Shown: positions 31,447-39,755 of the stretch, in pieces
Numbering within the stretch: position 1 is the stretch's first letter
Layout of the letters: every line of letters begins with the position of its first letter
Assembly: GCA_013112715.1 (NCBI GenBank)
Contig: JABFGB010000034.1
Span: 1 to 51,274 of the forward strand
Direction: 5' to 3'
Length of the DNA stretch: 51,274 nucleotides
Source: Chloroflexota bacterium
GTDB taxonomy: Bacteria; Chloroflexota; Anaerolineae; Aggregatilineales; J027
Notes under the pieces: model-generated
The model's database searches: none
The model's input: the letters and a program-made list of their open reading frames with translations, nothing else
What the model was told of the DNA's origin: nothing
Program-made: the position numbers and the translations under genes

Positions 31447-33597
31447 ATGCAAAAATTTACCTCGCGCTTTCGGGGGCGGCCCGAACAAAAGCCGCAGCCC
31501 TATTTTCATCCCCATGAGCAAGAACTGAACCGCCTTTCCGAAGCCGGAACAGCAGCCCAAGAACAAGGTGCCTCTGAACAGGCGATGCAATATTATCAAC
31601 AAGGGTTGACGCTGGCTCGGCAGTATCACGATGCACGGGCCGAGCAGTTTTTCCTCAGTGGTATCGGGGCATTGTTGGTGCAGTCGCGCCAATATGAACA
31701 AGGCGAACAGTTTTTACGTGAGGCGCTTGAAGCGGCGCGGAAACAGCATCAGTCGGTGTTGATTGCCCGGAGCCTAAGCAATCTTGGTGAGTTATATGCT
31801 GCTCAAAAGGATTGGACACAGGCACAAACCCATCATCAACAAGCGCTGGATGTGGCCCGACCCACCGGAGATGCTGCCACGATTGTCTTGGCGCTGGAAA
31901 ACTTGGCGCGAGATTATGTTGAACAGAGCAACCCCTCGTATGCGACACACTTGCTGAGAGAGGCTTTTCAGATCGCACAAAAGGCACAGAGTCCAGTTTT
32001 GGTGGCAGGTGTGTCGGGGCGCATGGGTGAGGCGATGCTGGCAATGGGAGATCGGGCAGGTGGGCGAAAATGGTTGGAACAGGGTCTGCATATGAGTTAT
32101 CAAACGGGCCGGAATCGTTTGGTGCTGCGCTGGATGATGGATTTGGCAGGGGCTGATATTCAAGAGGGTCATTATTTAGATGCGATGCAGCGCTATGAAA
32201 AAGCTGAAGAATTGGCACGGCGCACCGGACAACAGCAGCCCGAGTTTTTCTTACAACTGGCGCTCAGTCTTGGGCAGGTCTATCAACGCTTGGGGGACTA
32301 TACTCAAGCCCTAACGCAGGCCGAACGTGCTCATCTTCATGCAAATGAATTACATGACGTCAAAAGCGCGGCTTTGGCGGTGGGTCGCCAAGGACTGGCC
32401 TTGCAGGGCTTAAAGCGCAATGAAGAGGCTGCCGTCAAACTGCAAGAGGGGCTGCGCTATTTTGAGGAGGGAGTTTTATCGGATACGACTGAAAAAGCGG
32501 GTTTGCTGTTGGCATTGGGACGTGCCCAACAACGCAGTGGAGCAATTGAAGAAGCAATCGCCACCTTCCAGACGGTGCTGGCCCAGACCGACAGCGAAAA
32601 AAATCCGGTAAAACGTGCCGAGGCGTTGCAGCTATTGGCGTCGGTTTACACCTCCCACCTCGAACGGGAGGTCGCGCTGAAGACGTATCAAGAGGCATTG
32701 GCGCTGTTCGAAAATGCAGGAGAATTTGCAAGCGCGGCGCGGGTGTTGTGCGATATTGGCAATGTGCGACGGATGAATGGCGATTTTAATGGAGCATTGA
32801 CCGATTTTGAAAACGCCCAAAAACTGTTAAGCAATGTGGATGACCGAGTTACACGGGGCTTAGTTCTGTCCAATGCTGCTAATCTATATACCGATTTAGG
32901 TGATCTGGAAACGGCCCGATCCTTCTATGAAGAATCTATCCAGATTGCGCGAGATCGGCGGGATCGGCAGGCTGAGGGGTTGCGTTTGGGTAATCTAGGG
33001 TGGTTTTATGTGTTGTCGGGGAAAGTCCCGGTGGCGATTGAAACCCTTGAAAAAGCCCTGCAAATTAGTCGTGAAATCAATGATCCGCTACTGATTGCTA
33101 TTCAGACCAATAATCTAGCATGGGCCTATTTTGTCAAACATGATCGTGGGACGGCCAATACGCTCTTTAAACAGGCGGTGGCCGCAGTTGAAACTGCCAA
33201 TTCACCCCGCTGGCAGGCTGTGATTAAGAGCAATTGGGCCGCGCTATATCTTGCCCAAGATGATTTAGTCCATGCTGAGGAATTGTTGAATCAGGCCCTT
33301 GCAGAAAGTCAGGCTATTCAAGACCCGGAAAATATAACACGGACACAAATTCGCCGTGCCGCCTTGTTAATGAAACAAGGGCTATTGGCTGAGGCCGAGA
33401 ACCTTGCTAAGGAATCGGAATCTAGCAGCAAAAAGATGGGATTTCGACGGGGACAGGCCGAAGCGGTGCGGGTGCTGGCGGATATCTATACACGCAAGGA
33501 AGAACAGGAGGAGGCCAGAAGCCACTATGAGGAAGCCCACCGCCTTTATAAACGGTTGGGGGATCCAACAGCGAATGAACTTGCACTCCTGATTTAA
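31447..33597 (+). CDS. TPR repeat protein, multi-repeat scaffold
   Basis: 716 residues composed almost wholly of TPR units of about 40 residues with LGN-type spacing. Examples: EQGASEQAMQYYQQGLTLAR, ALEAARKQHQSVLIARSLSN, LGELYAAQKDWTQAQTHHQQ, ALTQAERAHLHANELHDV, NAANLYTDLGDLETARSFYE and LGNLGWFYVLSGKVPVAIE. No signal peptide, membrane helix or catalytic domain is visible, so it is a cytosolic protein-protein scaffold. The Shine-Dalgarno is weak (AAAGAAAG). The gene leads an operon with a small membrane protein and an acyl-CoA carboxyltransferase subunit. Whether it acts with them is unknown. At least 14 repeats are present by eye. Confidence 0.85.
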   Translation: MQKFTSRFRGRPEQKPQPYFHPHEQELNRLSEAGTAAQEQGASEQAMQYYQQGLTLARQYHDARAEQFFLSGIGALLVQSRQYEQGEQFLREALEAARKQHQSVLIARSLSNLGELYAAQKDWTQAQTHHQQALDVARPTGDAATIVLALENLARDYVEQSNPSYATHLLREAFQIAQKAQSPVLVAGVSGRMGEAMLAMGDRAGGRKWLEQGLHMSYQTGRNRLVLRWMMDLAGADIQEGHYLDAMQRYEKAEELARRTGQQQPEFFLQLALSLGQVYQRLGDYTQALTQAERAHLHANELHDVKSAALAVGRQGLALQGLKRNEEAAVKLQEGLRYFEEGVLSDTTEKAGLLLALGRAQQRSGAIEEAIATFQTVLAQTDSEKNPVKRAEALQLLASVYTSHLEREVALKTYQEALALFENAGEFASAARVLCDIGNVRRMNGDFNGALTDFENAQKLLSNVDDRVTRGLVLSNAANLYTDLGDLETARSFYEESIQIARDRRDRQAEGLRLGNLGWFYVLSGKVPVAIETLEKALQISREINDPLLIAIQTNNLAWAYFVKHDRGTANTLFKQAVAAVETANSPRWQAVIKSNWAALYLAQDDLVHAEELLNQALAESQAIQDPENITRTQIRRAALLMKQGLLAEAENLAKESESSSKKMGFRRGQAEAVRVLADIYTRKEEQEEARSHYEEAHRLYKRLGDPTANELALLI

Positions 33598-33612
33598 GTT
33601 TATAAAAAGCCT

Positions 33613-34044
33613 ATGAAAAAGCGCCCGTTTGCTTTGCGGTTGCTCATTCTAGAAGCGGGAATTTTGGCGGGGCGCAGTTGGGGGCGTGTCGGGGTGGTTG
33701 CCGACAACCCTCAGCTTTACCACGATTTGCACACAGCACCGCCCCTATGGTTGTATGTGAGTATCAGCGCCATTTGGGGTATCATTTTCTCACTTTTGAC
33801 AATAGCCCTATGGCGGCGTCACTTATGGTCGTGGCGGGTGTTTTGGCCCGTACTGCTGGTTTACTGTCTATTTAGCACGGGATGGTTTGCGGTATTTGCT
33901 GCGAATCCCTATGACCATCAGCGGTTCCCGTTTTTGGTCGTTTTGGCAGGATTGGGTTTAATATTGAATCTTGTGCTGCTGCGCCGCCCAAAGGTTCGCC
34001 GTGCTTTTCAAAAATCTACCGATGTTGGAGAGATAAACTTATGA
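33613..34044 (+). CDS. Small integral membrane protein, unknown function
   Basis: 143 residues. Four hydrophobic stretches are likely: [17 protein letters not shown] (weak), [41 protein letters not shown] and [19 protein letters not shown]. The tail is basic then polar ([20 protein letters not shown]). No family recognised. It follows the TPR gene by 15 nt and its stop overlaps the next gene's ATG (ATGA), so it is translationally coupled to the carboxyltransferase gene. The Shine-Dalgarno is poor, consistent with coupling to the upstream gene. Confidence 0.75.
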   Translation: MKKRPFALRLLILEAGILAGRSWGRVGVVADNPQLYHDLHTAPPLWLYVSISAIWGIIFSLLTIALWRRHLWSWRVFWPVLLVYCLFSTGWFAVFAANPYDHQRFPFLVVLAGLGLILNLVLLRRPKVRRAFQKSTDVGEINL

Positions 34045-35651
34045 CGAATACGACTAAGCCTCCTGTGATCGCTGAAAATTCAGGAAATGAGTTGTTAGAT
34101 ACGCTTAGTATTATGCGTGCCCGTAGTTTGCAAGGTGGGGGCAAAAAACGCATTGATGCACAGCACGAAGGCGGAAAATTGACGGCCCGCGAACGTCTGG
34201 ATATGCTGCTCGACCCCGGTTCATTCCGTGAACTTGATCCCTTTGTGATTCACCGCGAACGTAATTTCGGCATGGATGAACCTGATAAAGAATTTGTTGG
34301 GGACAGTGTGGTGACGGGCTGGGGTACAGTTAACGGACGATTGGTGTATGTGTTTTCGCAAGATTTTACGGTGATGGGGGGTAGCCTAAGCGAAGTCCAT
34401 GCCGAAAAAATCTGCAAAATGATGGATATGGCGATGAAAACGGGTGCGCCGGTGATCGGCCTGAATGATTCTGGCGGGGCACGTATCCAAGAAGGGGTCA
34501 TCAGCCTCGGCGGATATGCGGATATTTTCCTGCGGAACACGATGGCAAGTGGGGTCATTCCTCAGATTAGCGTCATTATGGGGCCTTGTGCTGGCGGCGC
34601 GGTTTATAGCCCCGCGCTGACCGACTTCATCATCATGGTCAAAAACACCTCGTATATGTTTGTGACTGGGCCGGATGTGGTCAAGGCCGTTACCAAAGAA
34701 GATGTCACTAAAGAGGAATTGGGTGGAGCCAATACTCATGCCAGCGTTTCTGGTGTGGCGCATTTGGTGGCGGAAAATGAGGACGACGCCCTGTTTTTGG
34801 TGCAGGAATTACTGAGCTATCTGCCGCAGAATAATATGGAAGACCCCCAGTTCCAACCATCCAAAGATGATCCACTGCGTACCGAGGAAGCCCTCGACAC
34901 CATCGTGCCCGATAACCCCAATAAGCCGTATGACATCAAAGAAGTGATTCATTATTTGGTGGACGATGCACGGTTTTTTGAGATTCAGCCGCATTTCGCC
35001 GCCAATATTGTGGTTGGTTTTGCGCGGATGGGTGGGCACAGCATCGGGATTATCGCCAACCAGCCTGCGGTATTGGCCGGGGTGCTCGATATTGATGCCA
35101 GCGAAAAGGCGGCGCGGTTTATCCGGTTCTGCGATTGTTTCAACATCCCAATTTTGACGCTGGAAGATGTGCCCGGTTTTATGCCCGGTACGAAACAGGA
35201 ATATGGCGGAATTATCCGGTCTGGGGCGAAGTTGCTGTATGCCTACTGCGAAGCGACTGTGCCCAAGATCACGGTTGTGACGCGCAAAGCCTATGGTGGG
35301 GCGTACTGCGTGATGTCGTCCAAACACATTCGTGGCGATTTAAATCTGGCGTGGCCGACAGCCGAAATCGCGGTGATGGGGCCGGATGGCGCGGTCAATA
35401 TCATCTTCCGGCGCGAATTGCAGGAAGCGATGGAACGCGGGGGTGAAGAAGAGATGCAGGCGGTCAAGACGCGCTTGGTCAATGAATACCGCGAGAAATT
35501 TGCCAATCCCTATGTGGCGGCGGCACGTGGGTTTATTGATGATGTGATTATGCCAAGCGAGACCCGCCCCCGTGTCATCAATGCGCTGGAAATGCTCTCT
35601 AATAAGCGCGACACCAACCCACTGAAAAAACACGGTAATATCCCACTGTAA
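34041..35651 (+). CDS. Acyl-CoA carboxylase, carboxyltransferase (beta) subunit
   Basis: 536 residues, full length for PccB-type carboxyltransferases. N-half: [64 protein letters not shown] and [21 protein letters not shown]-half: [57 protein letters not shown] and [20 protein letters not shown]. It moves carboxyl from biotin to propionyl-CoA or acetyl-CoA. The specificity-determining position that is Asp in propionyl-CoA carboxylases (GGAYDVM) is Cys423 here, so the substrate range is open. No biotin carboxylase/carrier subunit is in the window. It ends at a textbook terminator. Confidence 0.95.
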   Translation: MTNTTKPPVIAENSGNELLDTLSIMRARSLQGGGKKRIDAQHEGGKLTARERLDMLLDPGSFRELDPFVIHRERNFGMDEPDKEFVGDSVVTGWGTVNGRLVYVFSQDFTVMGGSLSEVHAEKICKMMDMAMKTGAPVIGLNDSGGARIQEGVISLGGYADIFLRNTMASGVIPQISVIMGPCAGGAVYSPALTDFIIMVKNTSYMFVTGPDVVKAVTKEDVTKEELGGANTHASVSGVAHLVAENEDDALFLVQELLSYLPQNNMEDPQFQPSKDDPLRTEEALDTIVPDNPNKPYDIKEVIHYLVDDARFFEIQPHFAANIVVGFARMGGHSIGIIANQPAVLAGVLDIDASEKAARFIRFCDCFNIPILTLEDVPGFMPGTKQEYGGIIRSGAKLLYAYCEATVPKITVVTRKAYGGAYCVMSSKHIRGDLNLAWPTAEIAVMGPDGAVNIIFRRELQEAMERGGEEEMQAVKTRLVNEYREKFANPYVAAARGFIDDVIMPSETRPRVINALEMLSNKRDTNPLKKHGNIPL

Positions 35652-35674
35652 AAGCTGTTAAGTCTGGTCTGGAC

Positions 35675-35702
35675 AATACCCCTCGAAATAGGGGTATTTT
35701 TT
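35675..35702 (+). terminator. Intrinsic terminator after the carboxyltransferase gene
   Basis: AATACCCC (35675-35682), an 8-nt loop TCGAAATA and GGGGTATT (35691-35698) followed by a run of six T. It cleanly separates the carboxylase operon from the next two-gene unit. Confidence 0.93.
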
Positions 35703-35775
35703 GTTAGCTACTTTAATTAAAAGAACTTTTGTGCTATTTTGAAAATAAAGGGCAAAAAATTGAAAGGGGAATTTT

Positions 35776-36225
35776 ATGTTGAGCGTAGAGATTCGACATC
35801 GGGTTATAGGGGGGCGATCTAATGAGGCGCAGTTGCCGGATGTGGTGTTGGAGTTGTTAAACGAAGAAACCACTACGGCAGAACTGATTCAGCGTGGTGT
35901 GGAAGAACAAATCCGTGATCTGATTCTGCATCACAAATTAGATGTCGAGAAGGCAAGGCAGGCATTAGATAGGCATTATCTGTCGGATGCACAAGTTCGA
36001 CAGCAGGCCCAGACAGGCGCAATTCGCTACCCCTCCAACAAAATCTCTGAACTTCCAGAGATTGATTTGGCAGTAGAGGTTCAAAAAGCTATCACCGCGT
36101 TTGAAAACCAGACCTACATGATTGTGGTGGATGGACAACAGGTAGAGGGGTTGGATGAGGTATTGAAACTTGAACCAACCAGCAAAATTACCTTTTTGCG
36201 TTTAACCCCTCTGCGCGGAGGTTGA
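35776..36225 (+). CDS. Putative beta-grasp (MoaD/ThiS/ubiquitin-like) protein with C-terminal Gly-Gly
   Basis: 149 residues; function unknown. The pattern fits a beta-grasp fold split by an insert: strand SVEIRHRVIGG (3-13), strand DVVLELLNE (22-30), helix TTAELIQRGVEEQIRDLILH (33-52), a helical insert (about 53-97), helix VEVQKAITAFENQ, strand TYMIVVDGQQVEGL, a turn LDEVLKLEPTS and a last strand KITFLRLTPL followed by RGG at the very end. The VDGxxV...L...D/P..ITFL-x(4)-GG ending parallels MoaD/ThiS (VNG...L..GDEVAF-PPVAGG) and the LRGG end parallels ubiquitin. A strong AAGGGG Shine-Dalgarno precedes ATG. The GGA GGT codons for the final glycines also form the Shine-Dalgarno of the downstream gene, 5 nt away, so the GG may be partly dictated by that. 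The fold call is inference. Confidence 0.7.
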   Translation: MLSVEIRHRVIGGRSNEAQLPDVVLELLNEETTTAELIQRGVEEQIRDLILHHKLDVEKARQALDRHYLSDAQVRQQAQTGAIRYPSNKISELPEIDLAVEVQKAITAFENQTYMIVVDGQQVEGLDEVLKLEPTSKITFLRLTPLRGG

Positions 36226-36229
36226 GTTT

Positions 36230-38758
36230 ATGTCCCTAGTTGATATTGAAAAGTGTCTGCGAAAAGGACTGGTTGATGGACAGAAGAATACATATCGCGC
36301 TTATTCTTATGTTGGGGAGTGCCTTGAAGCATTACTGGCTTTGCCCAGTTCAACTGAACAACTGGATTTGATCACTCGTTTTATCAAAGGTGAATTGAAT
36401 CCACCCGGCAAGGTTTATTTCTCGGTTAGTCAACCATCATTTTACGATATTGGTCGCTGGATTCAGCTATTGAATTATTTGGAACAGCATGGGCGATTGA
36501 CCTATGAACTTTTTTGCGCGGCGATTGACCAGATGCCGCATATCCTAGTTGCACTAGATATAAGGCGCGATCAATACAATATTGGTTTTCAAATATTCCA
36601 TCATTCGACAAGAAATGTGATTTTGCCGGAATATCGGGCCAAATTCCTCCAATATGCTGACCGACTGGCATGGGAGTGGGCGCAGGATATTTCGACTACG
36701 GACAAACAACAAAGATTGATAGGTATTGCACATCTCTATGGGAGTCGCTATTTGCTCCTAGCCGCACAATATCATGTGGAATATCAACTGGGTAGGCTTA
36801 CGGACGTTTATGGCTGGACTACGCCCGAACAAGCGGTTCGGCATTTGGCAGGAGCGGAGGCAGTTGAACCTACAACCGAAGCCGAACGCACCGAACTAAT
36901 CCAGACCCTAAAACAATTCCCGCGCGAAACCCTGATGGCCTTATTCCCTGTAGCCACCCATGCTCGCAGCCTGCTGGCGGAGGCACTTGGTTGGGAAGAC
37001 GCGATACCCGTGATTGAGTTGGCCTTTCAACTTGGCGAGCAGGAATTTGAAACGGAGGGATATAGGCATCAGGATATTCCCAATTCCATTGACCCAGCGA
37101 GTGGACTATTAGATTTTTGGGCAGTGCAAAGAGTGTTAGCTGGTTTTACAGCCCTGCGATTGGGAGAAATCTTCAAATTTTTGCGGCAATCCGGGGCGGA
37201 TATCAAAAATACTTTGACGCTATTGGAAGCTATAGTTGGGTTGAACACAGATAAAGTTAAAAAAGGCATGAATCATGATAGCCAAATCGCTATGAAGGCT
37301 TATGGATTGCTGCCACTGGAACGCGGTGATGAAGAAATAATGGAGCGATACGTTGCCTTAAAAACATCCGCCGCGAGTGCCAAACAATTTGGTCAGCGTC
37401 GACGTCTTACTCATGCCGCCGCCGCACAGACCGGATTAGCAAATCTGGCGCAGGTGGCTGGTTACGAGAATGTTCATCGGCTTGAATGGGCGATGGAAGC
37501 TAAAATTGGTCAGGAGATTGCCCCAGCAGGGCGCACATGGCAAATTGGTGAATATTGTGTGACCCTCAATCTGGATGGTGCCGATACGAGTGTTGTTGTT
37601 CGCAAGGGGGAACGCACCCTAAAATCTGTACCACTGGCAGTGCGGGGAACGGTGGAATATCTCGAAGTAAAGGAGGCCGTTAGCCAAATTCGGGCTCAGG
37701 CCAGTCGGTTGCGGAATGAACTAGAAACCTTGTTGGCAAGCGGGGAGTGGATTAAGCCAGATCAACTTCAAAACTTTCTAAGTCTTTCGATAGGGCGCTC
37801 TTTTCTAGGAAAGCTCTTGTTGAGATTTGAGAATGGCACGATTGGCTTGCTAGAACCCGACGAATTCGCAGTTCGGGATTTACACGGCCAGTTTTTTCCA
37901 ATTGATGCCCCAGTCATGTTGGCTCATCCCTATCATCTGTATCAGGCCGAGAGCCTTGCGGCTTGGCAGCGCGAAATTGTGCATCGCCGCATAGTGCAGC
38001 CCTTTAAACAGGCGTTTCGGGAATTGTATCTGCTTACCCCAGCTGAACAAGAGACCTATACCTTTTCAAATCGTTTTGCGGGCCATGTTTTGGATGCACG
38101 CATCGCAGGGAAGTTGTTTGGCACGAGGGGCTGGCGGGTCACATCTGGGGACGTCGTTGTGCCATATAAGGTATTTCGTGGGATGCGGGCCGTTTTTGAA
38201 CTGCCAGACGCCTATCATTATCTTGGCGGGGAGACACCAATTACGACTGACCGTATTTACTTTCAGTCATCTGAGCACCCTTCGCTACGCAATTGGCAAC
38301 GTGATGAAGAATCTATGATACCGCTTGAAAATGTGCCACCGCTGATTTTTTCGGAGGTGATGCGGGATGCGGATTTGATTGTTTCAGTGGCGCAGTGGGA
38401 GCGCGACAACGCAGGGGCATTATCACCCGAAAGTTACCAACGGCGAGGTGAATTGATTACCACCTTGTTGGATGAACTGGGGCTGCCGGGGGTGACGGTA
38501 GAGGGACATTTCGCCTCTATCACGGGAAAATTGGCAAAATATCGGGTGCATTTGGGCAGCGCGGTTATTCATATTGAACCGGGCAATTATCTGTGTATTG
38601 TGCCGGATCGGTGGGGCAAAACCCATGAAAAACTATTTTTGCCCTTTGCTGATGGGAATAACACAAAGGCGAGTGAGGTCATCAGCAAAATTTTGTTACT
38701 GGTTGCCGATGACAAAATCAAAGACCCGACGATTTTGGCCCAAATAAAAAGAGCCTAA
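36230..38758 (+). CDS. DUF4132 / DUF7737-type protein (MolR-like)
   Basis: 842 residues; function unknown. The first ~380 residues are helical repeats (EALLALPSSTEQLDLITRFI, FQLGEQEFETEGYRHQDI). A DUF4132-like core follows: FGQRRRLTHAAAAQTGLANL (about 385-405), GRTWQIGEYCVTLNLDGADT, VKEAVSQIRAQASRLRNELE and YLLTPAEQETYTFSNRFAGH (about 600-620) with LFGTRGWRV. The last ~130 residues match what I recall as DUF7737: ADLIVSVAQWERDNAG, GVTVEGHFASITGKLAKYRV, HLGSAVIHIEPGNYLCIVP, LFLPFADGNN and VISKILLLVADDKIKDPTIL. E. coli MolR belongs to the same broad family, reported as a molybdate-metabolism regulator. The gene is 4 nt behind the beta-grasp gene, using the latter's Gly-Gly codons as Shine-Dalgarno, so the pair is coupled. 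Its stop lies in the loop of a terminator. Confidence 0.8.
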   Translation: MSLVDIEKCLRKGLVDGQKNTYRAYSYVGECLEALLALPSSTEQLDLITRFIKGELNPPGKVYFSVSQPSFYDIGRWIQLLNYLEQHGRLTYELFCAAIDQMPHILVALDIRRDQYNIGFQIFHHSTRNVILPEYRAKFLQYADRLAWEWAQDISTTDKQQRLIGIAHLYGSRYLLLAAQYHVEYQLGRLTDVYGWTTPEQAVRHLAGAEAVEPTTEAERTELIQTLKQFPRETLMALFPVATHARSLLAEALGWEDAIPVIELAFQLGEQEFETEGYRHQDIPNSIDPASGLLDFWAVQRVLAGFTALRLGEIFKFLRQSGADIKNTLTLLEAIVGLNTDKVKKGMNHDSQIAMKAYGLLPLERGDEEIMERYVALKTSAASAKQFGQRRRLTHAAAAQTGLANLAQVAGYENVHRLEWAMEAKIGQEIAPAGRTWQIGEYCVTLNLDGADTSVVVRKGERTLKSVPLAVRGTVEYLEVKEAVSQIRAQASRLRNELETLLASGEWIKPDQLQNFLSLSIGRSFLGKLLLRFENGTIGLLEPDEFAVRDLHGQFFPIDAPVMLAHPYHLYQAESLAAWQREIVHRRIVQPFKQAFRELYLLTPAEQETYTFSNRFAGHVLDARIAGKLFGTRGWRVTSGDVVVPYKVFRGMRAVFELPDAYHYLGGETPITTDRIYFQSSEHPSLRNWQRDEESMIPLENVPPLIFSEVMRDADLIVSVAQWERDNAGALSPESYQRRGELITTLLDELGLPGVTVEGHFASITGKLAKYRVHLGSAVIHIEPGNYLCIVPDRWGKTHEKLFLPFADGNNTKASEVISKILLLVADDKIKDPTILAQIKRA

Positions 38759-38773
38759 GGGTGGCTCTTTTTT
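38746..38773. terminator. Bidirectional intrinsic terminator
   Basis: AAAAAGAGCC (38746-38755), loop TAAGGGT, GGCTCTTTTTT (38763-38773). The stop codon of the DUF4132 gene lies in the loop. The symmetric A and T runs let it end both the plus-strand pair and the minus-strand VOC gene. Confidence 0.93.
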
Positions 38774-38794
38774 GAAATGACGCGATGGTATCAA

Positions 38795-39742
38795 TTACTT
38801 GGGGAAGTTTTCCAAAAGTTCAACTGCTGTGCCGAGTTTGTCTTCGCTGGCAAGATAGGTATACATGCCGCTGAGGTCGCCATAGTAGCCCTGCTGCGAA
38901 ATTGGAATGCCGTGTTGGGCCAGAAAATCGGTGATATGTTTTGTATCTTTAACGGGGAAGGCGATGTGATGCGCCCGTTCGCCATATTGATTGAGGAAAT
39001 CACGCCAGACACTTGGTTTCTCGTCGGGTTCAATCAGTTCAATTTGAAGCTGACCAACATTAAAAAAGCAGAGTTTAGCGGTGGCGTCACAGGGTTGACC
39101 GTTATAGGTGGTTTTCACGACATCATAGCCGGGGGTGCTGAAAATGGGCGGTTTGGGCAGACCCAAAACATCCGAGATGCGTTGAGCCGTTTTTTCAATA
39201 TCCCGTACCATAATGCCAACCTGACACACCGTATCTGTGCCGATGCCTTGATCGGGGCTGACAGGGGGCGAGCTAAATGCCCGGTTGCCGCTGAAATGCT
39301 CCAATAATTCTATGACCACCGCCATGTCTTTGTCGGTATCGAGATAGGTATACATCCCGGCACGCTCACCAAAATAGCTTTGCTGGATGATCTCATAGCC
39401 ATATTCGGCAAATGACGCGGCGGCTTTTTCGGTAGGGGATGGGGAAAACGCGATATGGTGAATGCCTTCGCCATGCTGATCTAAAAAATCGTGCCATGCG
39501 TTGGGGGCATTCAGGGGTTGCAGCAGTTCAAATTGCACCTGACCCATTTGGATACAACAAATTTTGGTTTGGACGTGGGTCTCTTGACCGTGATAATTGG
39601 CATGGGGGTCATCATGTAACAGGATGGTGGCAGGGGAGGGTAGCCCTAAAATTTCAGTATAGTGAGCGGCGGTACGTTCAATATCACGGACGATAACCCC
39701 GATTTGGATCACGGTTTTTTGTTCGATACCGGACACAGGCAT
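38795..39742 (-). CDS. Tandem VOC (glyoxalase/epimerase-like) protein
   Basis: 315 residues with two vicinal-oxygen-chelate domains in tandem. The first begins TVIQIGVIVRDIERTAAHYT, the second VCQVGIMVRDIEKTAQRISD; each continues with ILGLP/VLGLP, an internal strand IQMGQVQFELLQPL or FNVGQLQIELIEP, a His in GIHHIAFSP or RAHHIAFPV, and a C-terminal Glu in VVIELLEHF or TAVELLENF. These give the usual His/Glu metal ligands. The spacing resembles methylmalonyl-CoA epimerase more than lactoylglutathione lyase, but the reaction is not determinable. ATG has AAGGAG 8 nt upstream. It follows the GH88/105-type gene by 13 nt on the same strand, so it may act on a sugar-derived product (inference). Confidence 0.88.
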   Translation of the reverse strand: MPVSGIEQKTVIQIGVIVRDIERTAAHYTEILGLPSPATILLHDDPHANYHGQETHVQTKICCIQMGQVQFELLQPLNAPNAWHDFLDQHGEGIHHIAFSPSPTEKAAASFAEYGYEIIQQSYFGERAGMYTYLDTDKDMAVVIELLEHFSGNRAFSSPPVSPDQGIGTDTVCQVGIMVRDIEKTAQRISDVLGLPKPPIFSTPGYDVVKTTYNGQPCDATAKLCFFNVGQLQIELIEPDEKPSVWRDFLNQYGERAHHIAFPVKDTKHITDFLAQHGIPISQQGYYGDLSGMYTYLASEDKLGTAVELLENFPK

Positions 39743-39755
39743 GATAAATTCTCCT

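Noticed and set aside
34386..35327. Long minus-strand frames opposite the carboxyltransferase gene
   Set aside because: Antisense shadows of a strongly conserved gene with biased codons; no start signals.
35776..36225. Calling the beta-grasp protein a true MoaD, ThiS or ubiquitin orthologue
   Set aside because: It is nearly twice the usual length with a helical insert and no moa, thi or E1-type gene is near; only a fold-level resemblance is supported.
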